From positions 1 to 60,131 of the forward strand of contig CAJVCJ010000069.1 of assembly GCA_910595855.1 (NCBI GenBank): DNA of 60,131 bases, in the 5' to 3' direction. Of the stretch, positions 36,030-47,339 are shown piece after piece. Numbering within the stretch: the stretch's first letter is position 1; every line of letters begins with the position of its first letter. A program made the translations under genes and the position numbers. Source of the DNA: Candidatus Thioglobus vulcanius (GTDB lineage Bacteria > Pseudomonadota > Gammaproteobacteria > PS1 > Pseudothioglobaceae). The notes beneath the pieces are model-generated. The model saw only the letters and a program-made list of their open reading frames with translations. It was not told the DNA's origin and did not search any database.

Positions 36030-37535
36030 CTATCCATTATGTCGGCGATACCCAATTGCTTCGATCAAATGCTGCTGTTCAACAGCTTGCGAATGATCTA
36101 AATCAGCAATGGTTCTAGCCACTTTTAAAATTCGATGATAAGCTCTTGCTGAAAGGTGTAATTTATCAATCACACTTTCCAATAGTTGCTTGTTATCAGT
36201 GTTCAAAACAATCAAATTATCTACTTCAGCTGTATTTAGCTGATCATTTAACTTTCCTTGTCTTTGCAGCTGCCTATTATAACAATCAAGCACGCGAGCT
36301 CTGATTGTTTCGCTATTTTCTATGTCATTATTTTGTTGAGATAGTAACATCTCTTTTGGCAATGGCGGCACATCAAGCACCATGTCAATTCGATCCAGCA
36401 GAGGGCCAGAAATTTTCATCTGATATTTATTAACTTGATCCTCAGTGCAATGGCACTTAGATGTGCCATCCCCAAAGTAGCCACACGGGCAGGGATTCAT
36501 TGCAGCAACAAGTTGGAAATTTGCCGGAAAAGTTACTTGCTGTTGAGCTCGAGAGACATGAACTTCCCCACTTTCTAAAGGCTGTCTCAACGCTTCTAAA
36601 ACTTGGCGTTGGAATTCTGGCAGTTCATCTAAAAACAATACACCTTCATGTGCTAGAGAAATTTCACCTGGCTTGGGATTTGACCCGCCACCAACCAATG
36701 CAACTGCTGATGAAGAATGATGTGGCGAACGAAAGGGTCGCACGTAAATTTGTGATGAATTAATTACTTTGTTAGCCACTGAACAAATTGCAGCATGCTC
36801 TAAGGCCTTCTCTGTGCTTAGTGGCGGCATGATAGAGGGTAGTCTTTCTGCCAACATGGTTTTCCCTGAGCCTGGAACACCTCTAAAAAGTAAATTATGT
36901 CCGCCACTTGCAGCGATTTCCAAAGCTCTCTTTGCGTGATACTGACCCTTGACTTGAGAAAAATCATTCTCATACTTAGGCTTAATTTTTGCTTGAACAG
37001 CTGGACTTTGAGGCGTAACTAGCCCTGTTAAAAATTCACAAACTTGCAATAAATGTTTAGCAGGCACTATTTGAACTTGCTCAACCAGTGCGCACTGTGC
37101 GTAATTATCGAAAGGCACAATCACACCATGCTTAGCTTTATTTGCTTCAATAATCGCAGGTAGCAATCCTTCTGTTGTGTGTAATAGCCCGTCTAATCCA
37201 AGCTCACCATAGCTTTCAAATTTTGATATATCAATGCTTGGCTTGATTTGACCCGAGGCAATTAATACACCTAAAGCAATAGGCAAATCATAACGTCCGC
37301 CATGTTTTGGTAGATTAGCAGGAGCCAGGCTAACAGTAATGCGCCCCTTGGGCATTTTAAAGTTTGAGTTCATTAGTGCAGAGCGCACTCGATCTTTGCT
37401 TTCTTTCACCGCACCTTCAGGCAATCCTACAATTGAAAATCCAGGCAAGCCACCTGAAATGTGCACTTCAATGGTAACAATAGGCGCATCAAGCCCAGTT
37501 GAGGCTCGTGTCAGTACCTTGGCGAGCTGACTCAC
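36030..37535 (-). CDS. comM: Mg-chelatase-like AAA+ protein ComM/YifB
   Basis: Hexameric helicase that extends branch migration during natural transformation, 501 residues. Start set at the GTG at 37535, which overlaps the tsaD stop as GTGA; the upstream frame is the antisense of tsaD. Motifs: lon-like N-terminal domain with [20 protein letters not shown], Walker A GVPGSGKT, Walker [10 protein letters not shown] and a Cys cluster [15 protein letters not shown]. Presence hints at, but does not prove, competence. Confidence 0.93.
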   Translation of the reverse strand: MSQLAKVLTRASTGLDAPIVTIEVHISGGLPGFSIVGLPEGAVKESKDRVRSALMNSNFKMPKGRITVSLAPANLPKHGGRYDLPIALGVLIASGQIKPSIDISKFESYGELGLDGLLHTTEGLLPAIIEANKAKHGVIVPFDNYAQCALVEQVQIVPAKHLLQVCEFLTGLVTPQSPAVQAKIKPKYENDFSQVKGQYHAKRALEIAASGGHNLLFRGVPGSGKTMLAERLPSIMPPLSTEKALEHAAICSVANKVINSSQIYVRPFRSPHHSSSAVALVGGGSNPKPGEISLAHEGVLFLDELPEFQRQVLEALRQPLESGEVHVSRAQQQVTFPANFQLVAAMNPCPCGYFGDGTSKCHCTEDQVNKYQMKISGPLLDRIDMVLDVPPLPKEMLLSQQNNDIENSETIRARVLDCYNRQLQRQGKLNDQLNTAEVDNLIVLNTDNKQLLESVIDKLHLSARAYHRILKVARTIADLDHSQAVEQQHLIEAIGYRRHNG

Positions 37536-38557
37536 ACCACCTCCAGATCTTCTAAACTCCATCTTGGCTGAATGGTGATTTCGCCACCAGCTGTAACTTG
37601 GCCTTTGCTTAGACGCAAATGACCCGCTAATGCAATCATGGCGCCATTGTCCGTGCAAAATTCTTGTCGTGGATAAAATACATCAACACCTAGCTTTAAT
37701 CCCATTGCGTCTAATTCTTGACGCAAAGATAAATTAGCACTAACGCCGCCCGCCACTACTAAAGTTTTTCTATTGGCTTGCTCCAAGGCACGTCTACATT
37801 TGATCATTAGCGTTGAAGTAGCGGCTACTTCAAATGCCTTGGCAATATCAGCTTTTTGCTCAGGATGCTTGGCAAAGGTATTGCGGGCAAATGTTTTAAG
37901 ACCACTGAAACTAAAATCTAGTCCTGGGCGATCAATCATTGGTCGTGGAAATTTAAATGCATCTTGATTGCCCTGTTGTGCAAGCTGCGCCAAAGCTGGG
38001 CCACCAGGATAACCAAGACCTAGAATTTTGGCAGTTTTATCAAATGCCTCGCCCACGGCATCGTCTAATGACTCACCCAGTATTTCGTATTCACCAATAG
38101 CTTTAACATCAATCAACATGGTGTGGCCACCTGACACTAGCAAAGCAACAAATGGAAAGCTTGGCTGTTGATCTTCTAACAAAGGTGCCAATAAATGCCC
38201 TTCCATATGATGCACACCAAGCGATGGAATTTTTAAACTCCAAGCTAATGATTTGGCAACCGCACTACCAACTAGTAATGCACCTGCAAGACCAGGGCCT
38301 GCTGTATAGGCAATACCACTAATATCTGACAAAGTTAATTTTGCTTCTGCAAGAACGTCCTTGATTAATGGTAATGTGCGCTGAATATGATCACGTGATG
38401 CCAACTCTGGAACAACACCGCCATACTCCGCATGGATTTCCACCTGTGAAAACAACTGGTGTCCAATTAGGCCTTTTTCACTGTGATACAGGCCAATACC
38501 GGTCTCATCGCACGAACTTTCAATACCGAGCGTAATAAAAGGCTTAGTGACTGACAT
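37532..38557 (-). CDS. tsaD: tRNA t6A synthase subunit TsaD
   Basis: Transfers threonylcarbamoyl to A37 of ANN-decoding tRNAs, with TsaB and TsaE. The ATG at 38557, preceded by an AGGTGA ribosome site at the right distance, gives 341 residues. The N-terminal [10 protein letters not shown], metal-site HHMEGHL and the later [10 protein letters not shown] are intact. It overlaps the end of lptB by 14 bases. TcdA at 717 modifies the product further. Confidence 0.97.
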   Translation of the reverse strand: MSVTKPFITLGIESSCDETGIGLYHSEKGLIGHQLFSQVEIHAEYGGVVPELASRDHIQRTLPLIKDVLAEAKLTLSDISGIAYTAGPGLAGALLVGSAVAKSLAWSLKIPSLGVHHMEGHLLAPLLEDQQPSFPFVALLVSGGHTMLIDVKAIGEYEILGESLDDAVGEAFDKTAKILGLGYPGGPALAQLAQQGNQDAFKFPRPMIDRPGLDFSFSGLKTFARNTFAKHPEQKADIAKAFEVAATSTLMIKCRRALEQANRKTLVVAGGVSANLSLRQELDAMGLKLGVDVFYPRQEFCTDNGAMIALAGHLRLSKGQVTAGGEITIQPRWSLEDLEVV

Positions 38558-39278
38558 TCGATTCACCTAGATATACTTTCTTAACCTCTGCATTATCTAG
38601 AATGGTTTGTTTGTCACCTTGAGCAATGATACCGCCAGCGTGCAAGACATAAGAATGATCGCAAGTATCCAGCATTTCGCGATAGTTATGATCGGTAATT
38701 AGCACACCGATACCTTTATCTTTTAAATGAAAAATAACTTGCTGAATATCGCCCACAGAAATAGGATCAACGCCAGCAAATGGCTCATCTAATAGAATAA
38801 ACTTAGGGTCCATGGCTAGTGCTCTGGCTATTTCCACACGTCGCCTTTCGCCGCCAGACAAACTGAGTCCATCGATATGGCGAATGTGTTCAATATTAAA
38901 CTCAGCCAACAACTCTTCAAGCCGATGCTTTCGTTTTGTTTTATCAAGTTCAGAGTTTAATTCCAATACCGCCATAATATTATCTTCAACCGATAATTTT
39001 CGAAAAATTGAAGGCTCTTGGGGTAGATAACCCAATCCTAGCTTTGAACGCTTATGCATTGGCATTTTACTAACCTTGGTGCCATCAATAAATACTTGCC
39101 CCTTGTCTGCTCTCACCAACCCGCAAGCAATATAAAAACAAGTGGTTTTTCCAGCGCCATTTGGCCCTAGTAAACCAACAATTTCACCTGATTTAACCTC
39201 AAAAGAAACATCTGATACCACCTCTCGACGTGCGTATTTTTTTTTGATGTTTTTAACGGTAAGGGTATTTAGAGCCAT
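38544..39278 (-). CDS. lptB: LPS export ATPase LptB
   Basis: Cytoplasmic ATPase of the LptB2FGC complex that extracts lipopolysaccharide from the inner membrane, 244 residues. Walker [10 protein letters not shown], signature [16 protein letters not shown] and Walker [14 protein letters not shown] are all present, and the highly conserved [16 protein letters not shown] confirms LptB. The usual partners lptC, lptA and rpoN are not next to it; it lies between birA and tsaD. Confidence 0.96.
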   Translation of the reverse strand: MALNTLTVKNIKKKYARREVVSDVSFEVKSGEIVGLLGPNGAGKTTCFYIACGLVRADKGQVFIDGTKVSKMPMHKRSKLGLGYLPQEPSIFRKLSVEDNIMAVLELNSELDKTKRKHRLEELLAEFNIEHIRHIDGLSLSGGERRRVEIARALAMDPKFILLDEPFAGVDPISVGDIQQVIFHLKDKGIGVLITDHNYREMLDTCDHSYVLHAGGIIAQGDKQTILDNAEVKKVYLGESNVSH

Positions 39279-39313
39279 GATAATTTGATTAAATGTCTAG
39301 AAGTTATCTTACC

Positions 39314-40066
39314 CTAAATAAGGCGTATTTGTTTGGAGCTATAGGCTTCAACGACCTTACTATCCGTCTTTATCATTAGCGCACCTTGCTGACTAACACC
39401 CATAATAACACCTTGCAATGTTTGATTATCAATATCAACCTCAGCGCCTTTTCCAGCTAGATAATCCACAGCCTGCCAAGACTTTAAAAAATAAGTCAAT
39501 CCTTGAGCTGCAAAGAGTTGGCAATATTTCAATATGGTATTGATTAATACGGCACTCAAATCTTCAATACTTGGCAGTTTCTGTAATACACTCGCCAAAT
39601 CAACCCAAGGTGTGTCACATTCAAATGCTTGATTAAGCTTGTAATTCAAGCCAAGCCCAATGACTACTGATTGGCTTTTTCCTTGAACGGAATTTTCAAT
39701 TAAGATGCCTGCCATTTTTTTCTCATTGAAAAAAACATCATTTGGCCACTTAAGTTTAACATTCGCTAAACCTAACTCTTCTAAAGTATTTACAACAGCA
39801 AGCCCTATTACTAAACTTAGGCCGTTTAAAGATACAGAAGTATCAAATACATGTCTAATTGAGAATAAAACATTGGTATCTTTTTGACTTAACCAGGTAC
39901 GATCATATTGGCCTTTGCCCTGAGTTTGTTCCCTGGCAATACAAACCTGTGTTGTTTTAGAAAACGTCAGCGATGAAAGAAAATCATTGGTACTTGGGAT
40001 TGAGTCAAAAACAAAACACTCAACCGGTGAGTCAATTTGACCCTCTAGATTAGAATAATCAGCCAT
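39314..40066 (-). CDS. birA: Biotin-protein ligase
   Basis: Attaches biotin to acetyl-CoA carboxylase BCCP. The chosen start at 40066 gives 250 residues, consisting of the ligase and C-terminal domains only; the DNA-binding helix-turn-helix of E. coli BirA is absent, so it cannot act as a bio repressor. The LKWPNDVFFNEKKMAGIL core is clear. The usual GRGRRGR loop reads GKGQYDR, unusual but retaining the basic end. It overlaps the dgkA stop by 22 bases. Confidence 0.9.
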   Translation of the reverse strand: MADYSNLEGQIDSPVECFVFDSIPSTNDFLSSLTFSKTTQVCIAREQTQGKGQYDRTWLSQKDTNVLFSIRHVFDTSVSLNGLSLVIGLAVVNTLEELGLANVKLKWPNDVFFNEKKMAGILIENSVQGKSQSVVIGLGLNYKLNQAFECDTPWVDLASVLQKLPSIEDLSAVLINTILKYCQLFAAQGLTYFLKSWQAVDYLAGKGAEVDIDNQTLQGVIMGVSQQGALMIKTDSKVVEAYSSKQIRLI

Positions 40067-40401
40067 GTAATGATTAGTAGCATTAGAGATAACCACACTG
40101 CTGCAGAACCCATATCTTTGGCGGCGCCAGAAAGTACGTGATACTCATCACCAATACGGTCCACCACAGACTCAATAGCTGAATTAAGAATTTCTACAAT
40201 AAGCACCAAAAATACAGTTGCTATTAAAATAACTTGCTCAACGCCCGTCTTGCCAAAAATGAATGCCATTGGCAGTAAGAAGATTGACAGCCACACTTCT
40301 TGTCTGAAGGCTGCTTCAGATTGATAACAAGCTTTTAAGCCTTTCATTGAAAACTCATAAGCAGTAAAAATTCTCTTCAGGCCAGTTGCTTCATTTTTCA
40401 C
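40045..40401 (-). CDS. dgkA: Diacylglycerol kinase
   Basis: Small inner-membrane kinase of 118 residues with three transmembrane helices that recycles diacylglycerol to phosphatidate. The family core EILNSAIESVVDRIG followed by AAKDMGSAAV is intact. It is the first gene of the long minus-strand run, diverging from truA with 56 bases between them. plsY, another phospholipid gene, is elsewhere in the window. Confidence 0.95.
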   Translation of the reverse strand: MKNEATGLKRIFTAYEFSMKGLKACYQSEAAFRQEVWLSIFLLPMAFIFGKTGVEQVILIATVFLVLIVEILNSAIESVVDRIGDEYHVLSGAAKDMGSAAVWLSLMLLIITWLIILI

Positions 40402-40457
40402 GGGGTGCTCTTTATGTGGTTAAAATAGTTAAATCAATTTTACACACATGTTTAATT

Positions 40458-41201
40458 ATGAAAATAGCATTAGGCGTTGAATACATGGGTACCGACTTTC
40501 ATGGATGGCAACTACAAAAATCTGGCATTCGCACCGTACAGCAAGTGGTTGAAAGAGCCCTTTCTAGTATTGCTGATCACCCTGTAAGGGTGTTTTGCTC
40601 TGGCAGAACTGATGCTGGTGTGCATGCTATTGAACAGGTGATTCATTTTGAAACTCACGCAATTCGTGAAGATAAGGCTTGGCTATTTGGTGGTAATGTT
40701 AATTTGCCACACGATGTGAACTTCACTTGGGCAAAACAAGTAGATGAGAATTTTCATGCACGTTTTAATGCATTTGCCAGGCGCTATCATTACAAAATTC
40801 ACAACACCAAAGTACGCTCGGCCATTATTGGTCATCACTCTCTTTGGGAGCCTAGATCACTAAACATTGATCACATGAATAAGGCAGCTCAATACTTATT
40901 AGGCGAGCATGATTTCTCTTCTTTTAGAGGTAGCTTGTGTCAGGCAAAATCACCCATTAAAACCATTGAGTTTATTCGTCTAACCAAAGATGGTGACGAT
41001 GTCTTGCTGGACATTAAAGCCAATGCCTTTTTGCATCATATGGTTCGCAATATTGTAGGCACGCTACTTAAAGTCGGCAAAGGTGAACGACCAGTTGAAT
41101 GGGTTAAGGAAGTATTAGACTTCCAAGATCGCAAACAAGCTGGCGCAACTGCACAACCACAAGGGCTTTATTTTGTTAAGGCTTTTTATGAAAATTTATA
41201 A
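40458..41201 (+). CDS. truA: tRNA pseudouridine synthase A
   Basis: Isomerises U38-40 in the tRNA anticodon arm, 247 residues from the ATG at 40458; the longer frame adds 24 residues antisense to the dgkA start. Catalytic Asp52 is in SGRTDAGVHA, and FHARFNAFARRY and HMVRNIVG are present. It stands alone and ends at a strong terminator. Confidence 0.95.
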   Translation: MKIALGVEYMGTDFHGWQLQKSGIRTVQQVVERALSSIADHPVRVFCSGRTDAGVHAIEQVIHFETHAIREDKAWLFGGNVNLPHDVNFTWAKQVDENFHARFNAFARRYHYKIHNTKVRSAIIGHHSLWEPRSLNIDHMNKAAQYLLGEHDFSSFRGSLCQAKSPIKTIEFIRLTKDGDDVLLDIKANAFLHHMVRNIVGTLLKVGKGERPVEWVKEVLDFQDRKQAGATAQPQGLYFVKAFYENL

Positions 41202-41218
41202 AAACATATGATCATCCA

Positions 41219-41250
41219 AAAAAAATCCAAGCCTTAGCTTGGATTTTTTT
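41219..41250. terminator. Bidirectional terminator between truA and a SulP gene
   Basis: AAAAAAATCCAAGC and GCTTGGATTTTTTT form a perfect 14-base-pair stem around loop CTTA, with T-runs on both strands, so it can serve both convergent genes. Confidence 0.92.
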
Positions 41251-41252
41251 GA

Positions 41253-41279
41253 AATTTCTTAATAATTCATTAAGAAATT
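41253..41279. repeat. Small inverted repeat over the SulP stop codon
   Basis: AATTTCTTAAT (41253-41263) and ATTAAGAAATT (41269-41279) are perfect arms around AATTC. It adjoins the terminator and covers the stop of the minus-strand SulP gene. Confidence 0.6.
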
Positions 41280-43027
41280 AAATGCTTTAAAGGGCTCTTA
41301 GAAGCCGCTTCATCATCACCTAATTCTTTCCAGGCGAAGCGCAATGCATCTGTACGACGATCATAAAAACGATCTTTGCCATACTTTTTCATAAATCCAG
41401 AGCGTTCAAGTACTTTTTCAATACCCTCAGTTCGAGCAAATAAAATTTCAACACCTGCGCCAGAGCATCTATCTAATAGGCCTGCCAATACATCTTCACC
41501 TGATGCATCAATCTGATTGATGCCCGCCATATCCACAATAACGTACCTTAAGCATTGCTTCTTATCGGCAATGAGTTTTAAAATTTTATCTTCAAAATAA
41601 CCTGCATTACCAAAGTATAAAGAGCCAGAAAATTTAACAATTGATACCACTTCACAGCTCTCGAGTTTATTATCTAATGCATTAACCAGCATAGTTGATC
41701 CATCATGTGCAGATAACTCAGTAAATCTTGGCTCCATTGTACGGTACAAGAATAAAGCCAACGATAAAATAACACCGATTACAATACCATTTTCCAAATG
41801 TGGCGCAAATAATAATGTCAATGTAAACGCAGTAACCGCAACAATCGCATCATGCTTTTCAACTTTCCAAGCGTGCAAAATCGGTGCAAATTTAATCAAA
41901 TTAATAACCGCCATAATAATCACCGCAGCTAATGTTGCTTGAGGCAAATGCCATAAAAGTGGTGTTAAGAATAATAGCGTAATACCAACAATCACTGCAG
42001 TTACCACTGATGAAAATCCTGTAACCGCACCAGCAGAAATGTTAACCGCAGAGCGAGAGAACGAGCCCGATACTGCATAACCTTGGAAAAAACTTGAAAC
42101 TACATTAGACAAGCCTTGGCCCATTAGTTCCTGATCAGCATCAAGGCGCTGTTTAGTTTTGGCTGCCATCGCCTTTGCAATTGAAATTGCCTCCATAAAA
42201 CCAATCAAACCAATAGTTATTGCTGTGACAATCATTTGATTTATGACTGAAAAGTCAAAACCTGGAATTACCAATGGTGGCAATCCTTCTGGAATAAACC
42301 CAACAATTGCGCCACCATAACCGCCAGTTTCAACTGAACCACCAAAATCAATTAACCAGGCAATGATTGTTGTTACTGCCACTGCTAACAAAACACCTGG
42401 TAGTTTTGGCGCGTATTTTTTAACTGCAATCATAATTGCAAAAGCCAAAAGCGCAATCATTAAAGTAGCCATGTGTGTATTCGAGGCAGCATTAGCAATC
42501 GTACCCCACACTTGTTCATACGTGTGCTCACCATCACCTTTAACAACGCCAAAAATTTTATTTAATTGCGATGTTCCGATAATAATTGCAGCAGCGTTAG
42601 TAAAACCAACCACAACAGGATGAGACAAGAAATTAATTACAAAACCCAGTTTTAATGCGCCTAGTGCAAACTGAAAAATTCCCACTAAAAATGCTAGTAG
42701 CGATGCATATATAACATATTCTTCCATGCTTGCACCTTCAGGCAAGATGGTTGGCACCGCTGCTGCTGTTAGTAGTGACACAACAGCAACTGGACCAGTA
42801 CCTAACTGACGAGACGAACCCATTAACGCTGCAATCATTACCGGCAAGAATGATGCGTATAAACCATGCTGTGGTGGCAAACCTGCAAGTTGCGCATAAG
42901 CCATCGATTGTGGTACTAGCACTAGCGCTACAGTCAAACCTGCAACCATATCTGCTTTCAATACATTTGAGTTTCTAATTTCGCCAATCCACGCTAGAAA
43001 TGGTAAAAATCTTGCAATCTTGTTCAT
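41270..43027 (-). CDS. SulP (SLC26) anion transporter, sulfate-permease type
   Basis: Inner-membrane carrier of 585 residues with a transmembrane domain of about 450 residues and a C-terminal STAS domain (from about 465). The SulP signature ALVLVPQSMAYAQLAGLPPQHGLYASF is at the N-terminus. Start set at the ATG at 43027, behind a GGAATACAC ribosome site. SulP proteins carry sulfate, bicarbonate or other anions, and the substrate is not decided by sequence. A second, different SulP gene diverges from it across 183 bases. Confidence 0.92.
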   Translation of the reverse strand: MNKIARFLPFLAWIGEIRNSNVLKADMVAGLTVALVLVPQSMAYAQLAGLPPQHGLYASFLPVMIAALMGSSRQLGTGPVAVVSLLTAAAVPTILPEGASMEEYVIYASLLAFLVGIFQFALGALKLGFVINFLSHPVVVGFTNAAAIIIGTSQLNKIFGVVKGDGEHTYEQVWGTIANAASNTHMATLMIALLAFAIMIAVKKYAPKLPGVLLAVAVTTIIAWLIDFGGSVETGGYGGAIVGFIPEGLPPLVIPGFDFSVINQMIVTAITIGLIGFMEAISIAKAMAAKTKQRLDADQELMGQGLSNVVSSFFQGYAVSGSFSRSAVNISAGAVTGFSSVVTAVIVGITLLFLTPLLWHLPQATLAAVIIMAVINLIKFAPILHAWKVEKHDAIVAVTAFTLTLLFAPHLENGIVIGVILSLALFLYRTMEPRFTELSAHDGSTMLVNALDNKLESCEVVSIVKFSGSLYFGNAGYFEDKILKLIADKKQCLRYVIVDMAGINQIDASGEDVLAGLLDRCSGAGVEILFARTEGIEKVLERSGFMKKYGKDRFYDRRTDALRFAWKELGDDEAASKSPLKHLIS

Positions 43028-43210
43028 TGTGTATTCCAATTTAAAAAAAATAGCCTGTTGCTATTGAAAAATCTCTTAGCAAGCTAAAAGAATATTAGTT
43101 CAATATTATATAATAATACCTCCATTTAATAAGTGTATTTTTGTATAATATTAAGCCTGGCTTTTTAAAGTCAACTTTATTTATTTCTTATATATAACAA
43201 GGGTTAATTC

Positions 43211-44866
43211 ATGAGATTGATTGAAAATTTACATTTTAATAATGTACGTGGCGATATTACTGGTGGTATTACTGCTGGTGTTGTAGCTCTTCCGTTTGCA
43301 ATTGCCATGGGCTTAGCTTCGGGCGCTGGCGCCATCGCTGGACTATATGGTGCAATCATTACCGGCTTCCTTGCTGCATTATTCGGTGGTACCGGTGCTC
43401 AAGTATCTGGCCCTACAGGCCCTATGACAGTTGTAATGGCACTTGTTGTTACTCAATTTGTTACTTATTTCTCAGGTTCCATTGACCCGTCCACTGGCCT
43501 TGTCTATACTCAAGATGCAGCGTTGGGTGCCGGCCTTGCAATTGCCTTTACAACAGTTGTTTTAGGTGGTTTATTTCAAATTATCTTTGGTCTACTAAAG
43601 TTAGGCCGATTTATTAATTTGATGCCTCACCCAGTAACTTCTGGCTTTATGACGGGCATTGGTGTAATCATTATTATTTTACAAATTCCTCAGGTTTTGG
43701 GATTTTATGAAATCAAAGGCTCGACATTAGGAATCTTCTCTGAATTAGGCGAAGTAAAAGAGCATTTTGTTAATATTGGCGCTATCTCAATTGCAGCTAT
43801 AACCCTTGCTACCGTGTACTTACTACCTAAAAAAATTGGTAAATTTATTCCAGCACCTTTGTTTGCATTAATAACAGGTACTTTGGTTTTATTGTTTTTT
43901 CCAGAGATGTTCTCATCAACTGCTGAGCCATTAAATGCAATGATCCTTGGCGACATTCCAACTGGCTTGCCTAGCTTTCATATGCCAGTTTGGGAAGCTA
44001 GCATTGTTGTTGATATGGTGGCAGCAGGCATGATGCTTGCAGTATTAGGCTCTATTGACTCATTACTAACGTCATTGGTATCAGATGAAATTACGCGCAC
44101 GCATCACAAATCTGACCGTGAGCTAATCGGTCAAGGTATTGGTAATACTTTTTCTGGTTTATTTGGCGGCCTTCCAGGTGCGGGTGCCACCATGCGTACC
44201 ATGACCAACGTAAAAGCTGGCGGCTTAACACCTATCTCTGGCGCACTACACGCAGTACTATTACTTGCTATTGTATTAGGTGGCGCACAATACGCAAAAG
44301 AAATACCCCTAGCAGTGTTGGGTGCGATTTTGGTTAAAGTAGGTACTGATATTATCGATTGGGAATACTTAAAAGGATTACTTGCTGCGCCTAAATCTGG
44401 CGCTCTAATCATGATTGTTGTATTGGGAATTACTGTGTTTTACAATCTAATGGCTGCCGTTGGTGTTGGCCTGGTGATGGCTAGCCTTATCTTCTTGCAA
44501 AGAATGACAGACGTACAATTAGCAAGCATCGTTTCCGTTCAAACTATTGAGGAAGCCTCACATCTAGATGAAACTCATCAAGAATTAATCCGCGCCGGAA
44601 ACACGCTGTTTTATCAGCTAAACGGCCCAATGAGTTTCGGCTCAGCTAAAGGCATTGTTAGAGACTTTTCTACCAAAGGTAACTATGATAGAGTGATTTT
44701 AGATCTATCTAACGTACCTGTGATTGACTATACAACATCACGTGCAATTTCAGAAATTTGCAATATTTGTATTGAGAAGTCAGCTGATATTACTATTGTT
44801 GGCACCAATACTAGGGTTAGACACTTCTTAGAAAACATTGGTCTTGACAAGGCGTTAATTAACTAA
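43211..44866 (+). CDS. SulP transporter resembling bicarbonate carrier BicA
   Basis: SulP-family carrier of 551 residues with a C-terminal STAS domain from about 440. The N-terminal RGDITGGITAGVVALPFAIA, PTGPMTVV and SGFMTGIGVI, and the LGSIDSLLTSLVSDEITRT and GQGIGNTFSGLFGGLPGAGAT segments closely follow cyanobacterial BicA as I remember it, unlike the neighbouring SulP protein. Sodium-dependent bicarbonate uptake is therefore a reasonable inference. An AAGGG ribosome site precedes the ATG. Confidence 0.88.
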   Translation: MRLIENLHFNNVRGDITGGITAGVVALPFAIAMGLASGAGAIAGLYGAIITGFLAALFGGTGAQVSGPTGPMTVVMALVVTQFVTYFSGSIDPSTGLVYTQDAALGAGLAIAFTTVVLGGLFQIIFGLLKLGRFINLMPHPVTSGFMTGIGVIIIILQIPQVLGFYEIKGSTLGIFSELGEVKEHFVNIGAISIAAITLATVYLLPKKIGKFIPAPLFALITGTLVLLFFPEMFSSTAEPLNAMILGDIPTGLPSFHMPVWEASIVVDMVAAGMMLAVLGSIDSLLTSLVSDEITRTHHKSDRELIGQGIGNTFSGLFGGLPGAGATMRTMTNVKAGGLTPISGALHAVLLLAIVLGGAQYAKEIPLAVLGAILVKVGTDIIDWEYLKGLLAAPKSGALIMIVVLGITVFYNLMAAVGVGLVMASLIFLQRMTDVQLASIVSVQTIEEASHLDETHQELIRAGNTLFYQLNGPMSFGSAKGIVRDFSTKGNYDRVILDLSNVPVIDYTTSRAISEICNICIEKSADITIVGTNTRVRHFLENIGLDKALIN

Positions 44867-44882
44867 TCAACTTTCATCAAAT

Positions 44883-44918
44883 AATAAAAAAGCCTGCTGA
44901 TATGCAGGCTTTTTTATT
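44883..44918. terminator. Bidirectional terminator between BicA-like gene and rimM
   Basis: AATAAAAAAGCCTGC and GCAGGCTTTTTTATT form a 15-base-pair stem around TGATAT, with T-runs on both strands. The plus-strand end reads TTTTTTATTGTCT (44910-44922). Confidence 0.94.
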
Positions 44919-44933
44919 GTCTATTAATTAGAG

Positions 44934-45446
44934 CTAAAAATCTTCGTCCCAATCAACCAAGATCTGACGTGTATCCATGTCTATATTGATCAAAAATGGC
45001 TCAATATAAGGCACCCAATGTTCTTTCTCTCCATTGATCACCATGACATTATTTGAGCCGGTATCGACCATATAAGAGATCTTACCGAGCATAACACCTG
45101 TAGTGTTAACAACTTCTAAGCCTGTTAGCTCATCCCAGTAATACTCACCCTTAGGTAATTTAGGCAATTGATCTCTTTCAATATAAATATCTGTACCAAT
45201 ATAATTCCTGGCAACCTCTCGATCATTCACGTCTTTAAGTTGGGCAACAATAGTCTTTCCTTGTACTCGACCCTTAACAATTTCAAGCGTTTTCCACTGA
45301 CCACCAACCTCAACATGCCAAGGCTGGTAAGACAAAATATTTTTTCTAGGATTGGCATGTGAAAATAATTTCACCCAACCCTGGACGCCAAAAAGGCCAT
45401 TAATCTGTCCGATTAATAGCCTTTTATTGGTAGAGTTATTGCTCAC
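44934..45446 (-). CDS. rimM: Ribosome maturation factor RimM
   Basis: Assists 30S assembly by binding S19, 170 residues. The N-terminal IGQINGLFGVQGWVKLFS and a PRC-barrel C-terminal domain with EYYWDELTGLEV are recognisable. It begins three bases after rpsP ends, the normal order. trmD and rplS, which usually complete this operon, do not follow; instead a terminator lies beyond the stop. Confidence 0.95.
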   Translation of the reverse strand: MSNNSTNKRLLIGQINGLFGVQGWVKLFSHANPRKNILSYQPWHVEVGGQWKTLEIVKGRVQGKTIVAQLKDVNDREVARNYIGTDIYIERDQLPKLPKGEYYWDELTGLEVVNTTGVMLGKISYMVDTGSNNVMVINGEKEHWVPYIEPFLINIDMDTRQILVDWDEDF

Positions 45447-45449
45447 TGC

Positions 45450-45836
45450 TTATTCAGCTGCTGCTTCCTCTGACGCCGCTTCTGCTTCAGCTTTAGCTTC
45501 TTCGTCCGCTTTAGCTTTAGCTTCTGCCGCTAATTTAGCTGCAACTGCTGCTGCTCTAGCATCTTGAGATGCCACACGCTTTTCACGGATTGAAGGGTCT
45601 TTGAATTCTTTAACAAGTTGTTGAACGCGATCAGAAATTTGTGCACCTTTTGATGTCCAGTAATCTAATCTGTCTTCTTCGATAGTAAGCCTAACTTCTT
45701 GTCCACGAGCAACCGGATTAAAGTATCCGATACGCTCAATATAACCACTGTCTCTACGCTTGCGTGAGTCTGTTGCTACAATTGAATAAAAAGGTTTTTT
45801 CTTGGCTCCACCTCGGGCTAGTCTAATTTTAACCAT
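45450..45836 (-). CDS. rpsP: 30S ribosomal protein S16 with long C-terminal tail
   Basis: Small-subunit protein whose core (residues 1-85: [30 protein letters not shown]) is standard. It carries an extra 42-residue tail rich in Ala, Glu and Lys, making 128 residues against 82 in E. coli. The tail is predicted helical and highly charged; similar extensions occur in some other bacteria. An AGGAG ribosome site precedes the ATG. rimM follows by three bases. Confidence 0.96.
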   Translation of the reverse strand: MVKIRLARGGAKKKPFYSIVATDSRKRRDSGYIERIGYFNPVARGQEVRLTIEEDRLDYWTSKGAQISDRVQQLVKEFKDPSIREKRVASQDARAAAVAAKLAAEAKAKADEEAKAEAEAASEEAAAE

Positions 45837-45895
45837 GGGTTTTTTGCTCCTGTATTATTTTATAAAGCTTACACCAAAAAGGTATAAGACGCGAA

Positions 45896-47306
<1,411 letters not shown>

Positions 47307-47339
47307 TTATACGCTTTATATGATTCACTTATTATGCAG

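Noticed and set aside
45352..45567. An alanine/serine-rich plus-strand frame over rpsP and rimM
   Set aside because: It reflects the Ala/Glu-rich S16 tail read on the other strand, with no independent start signals.
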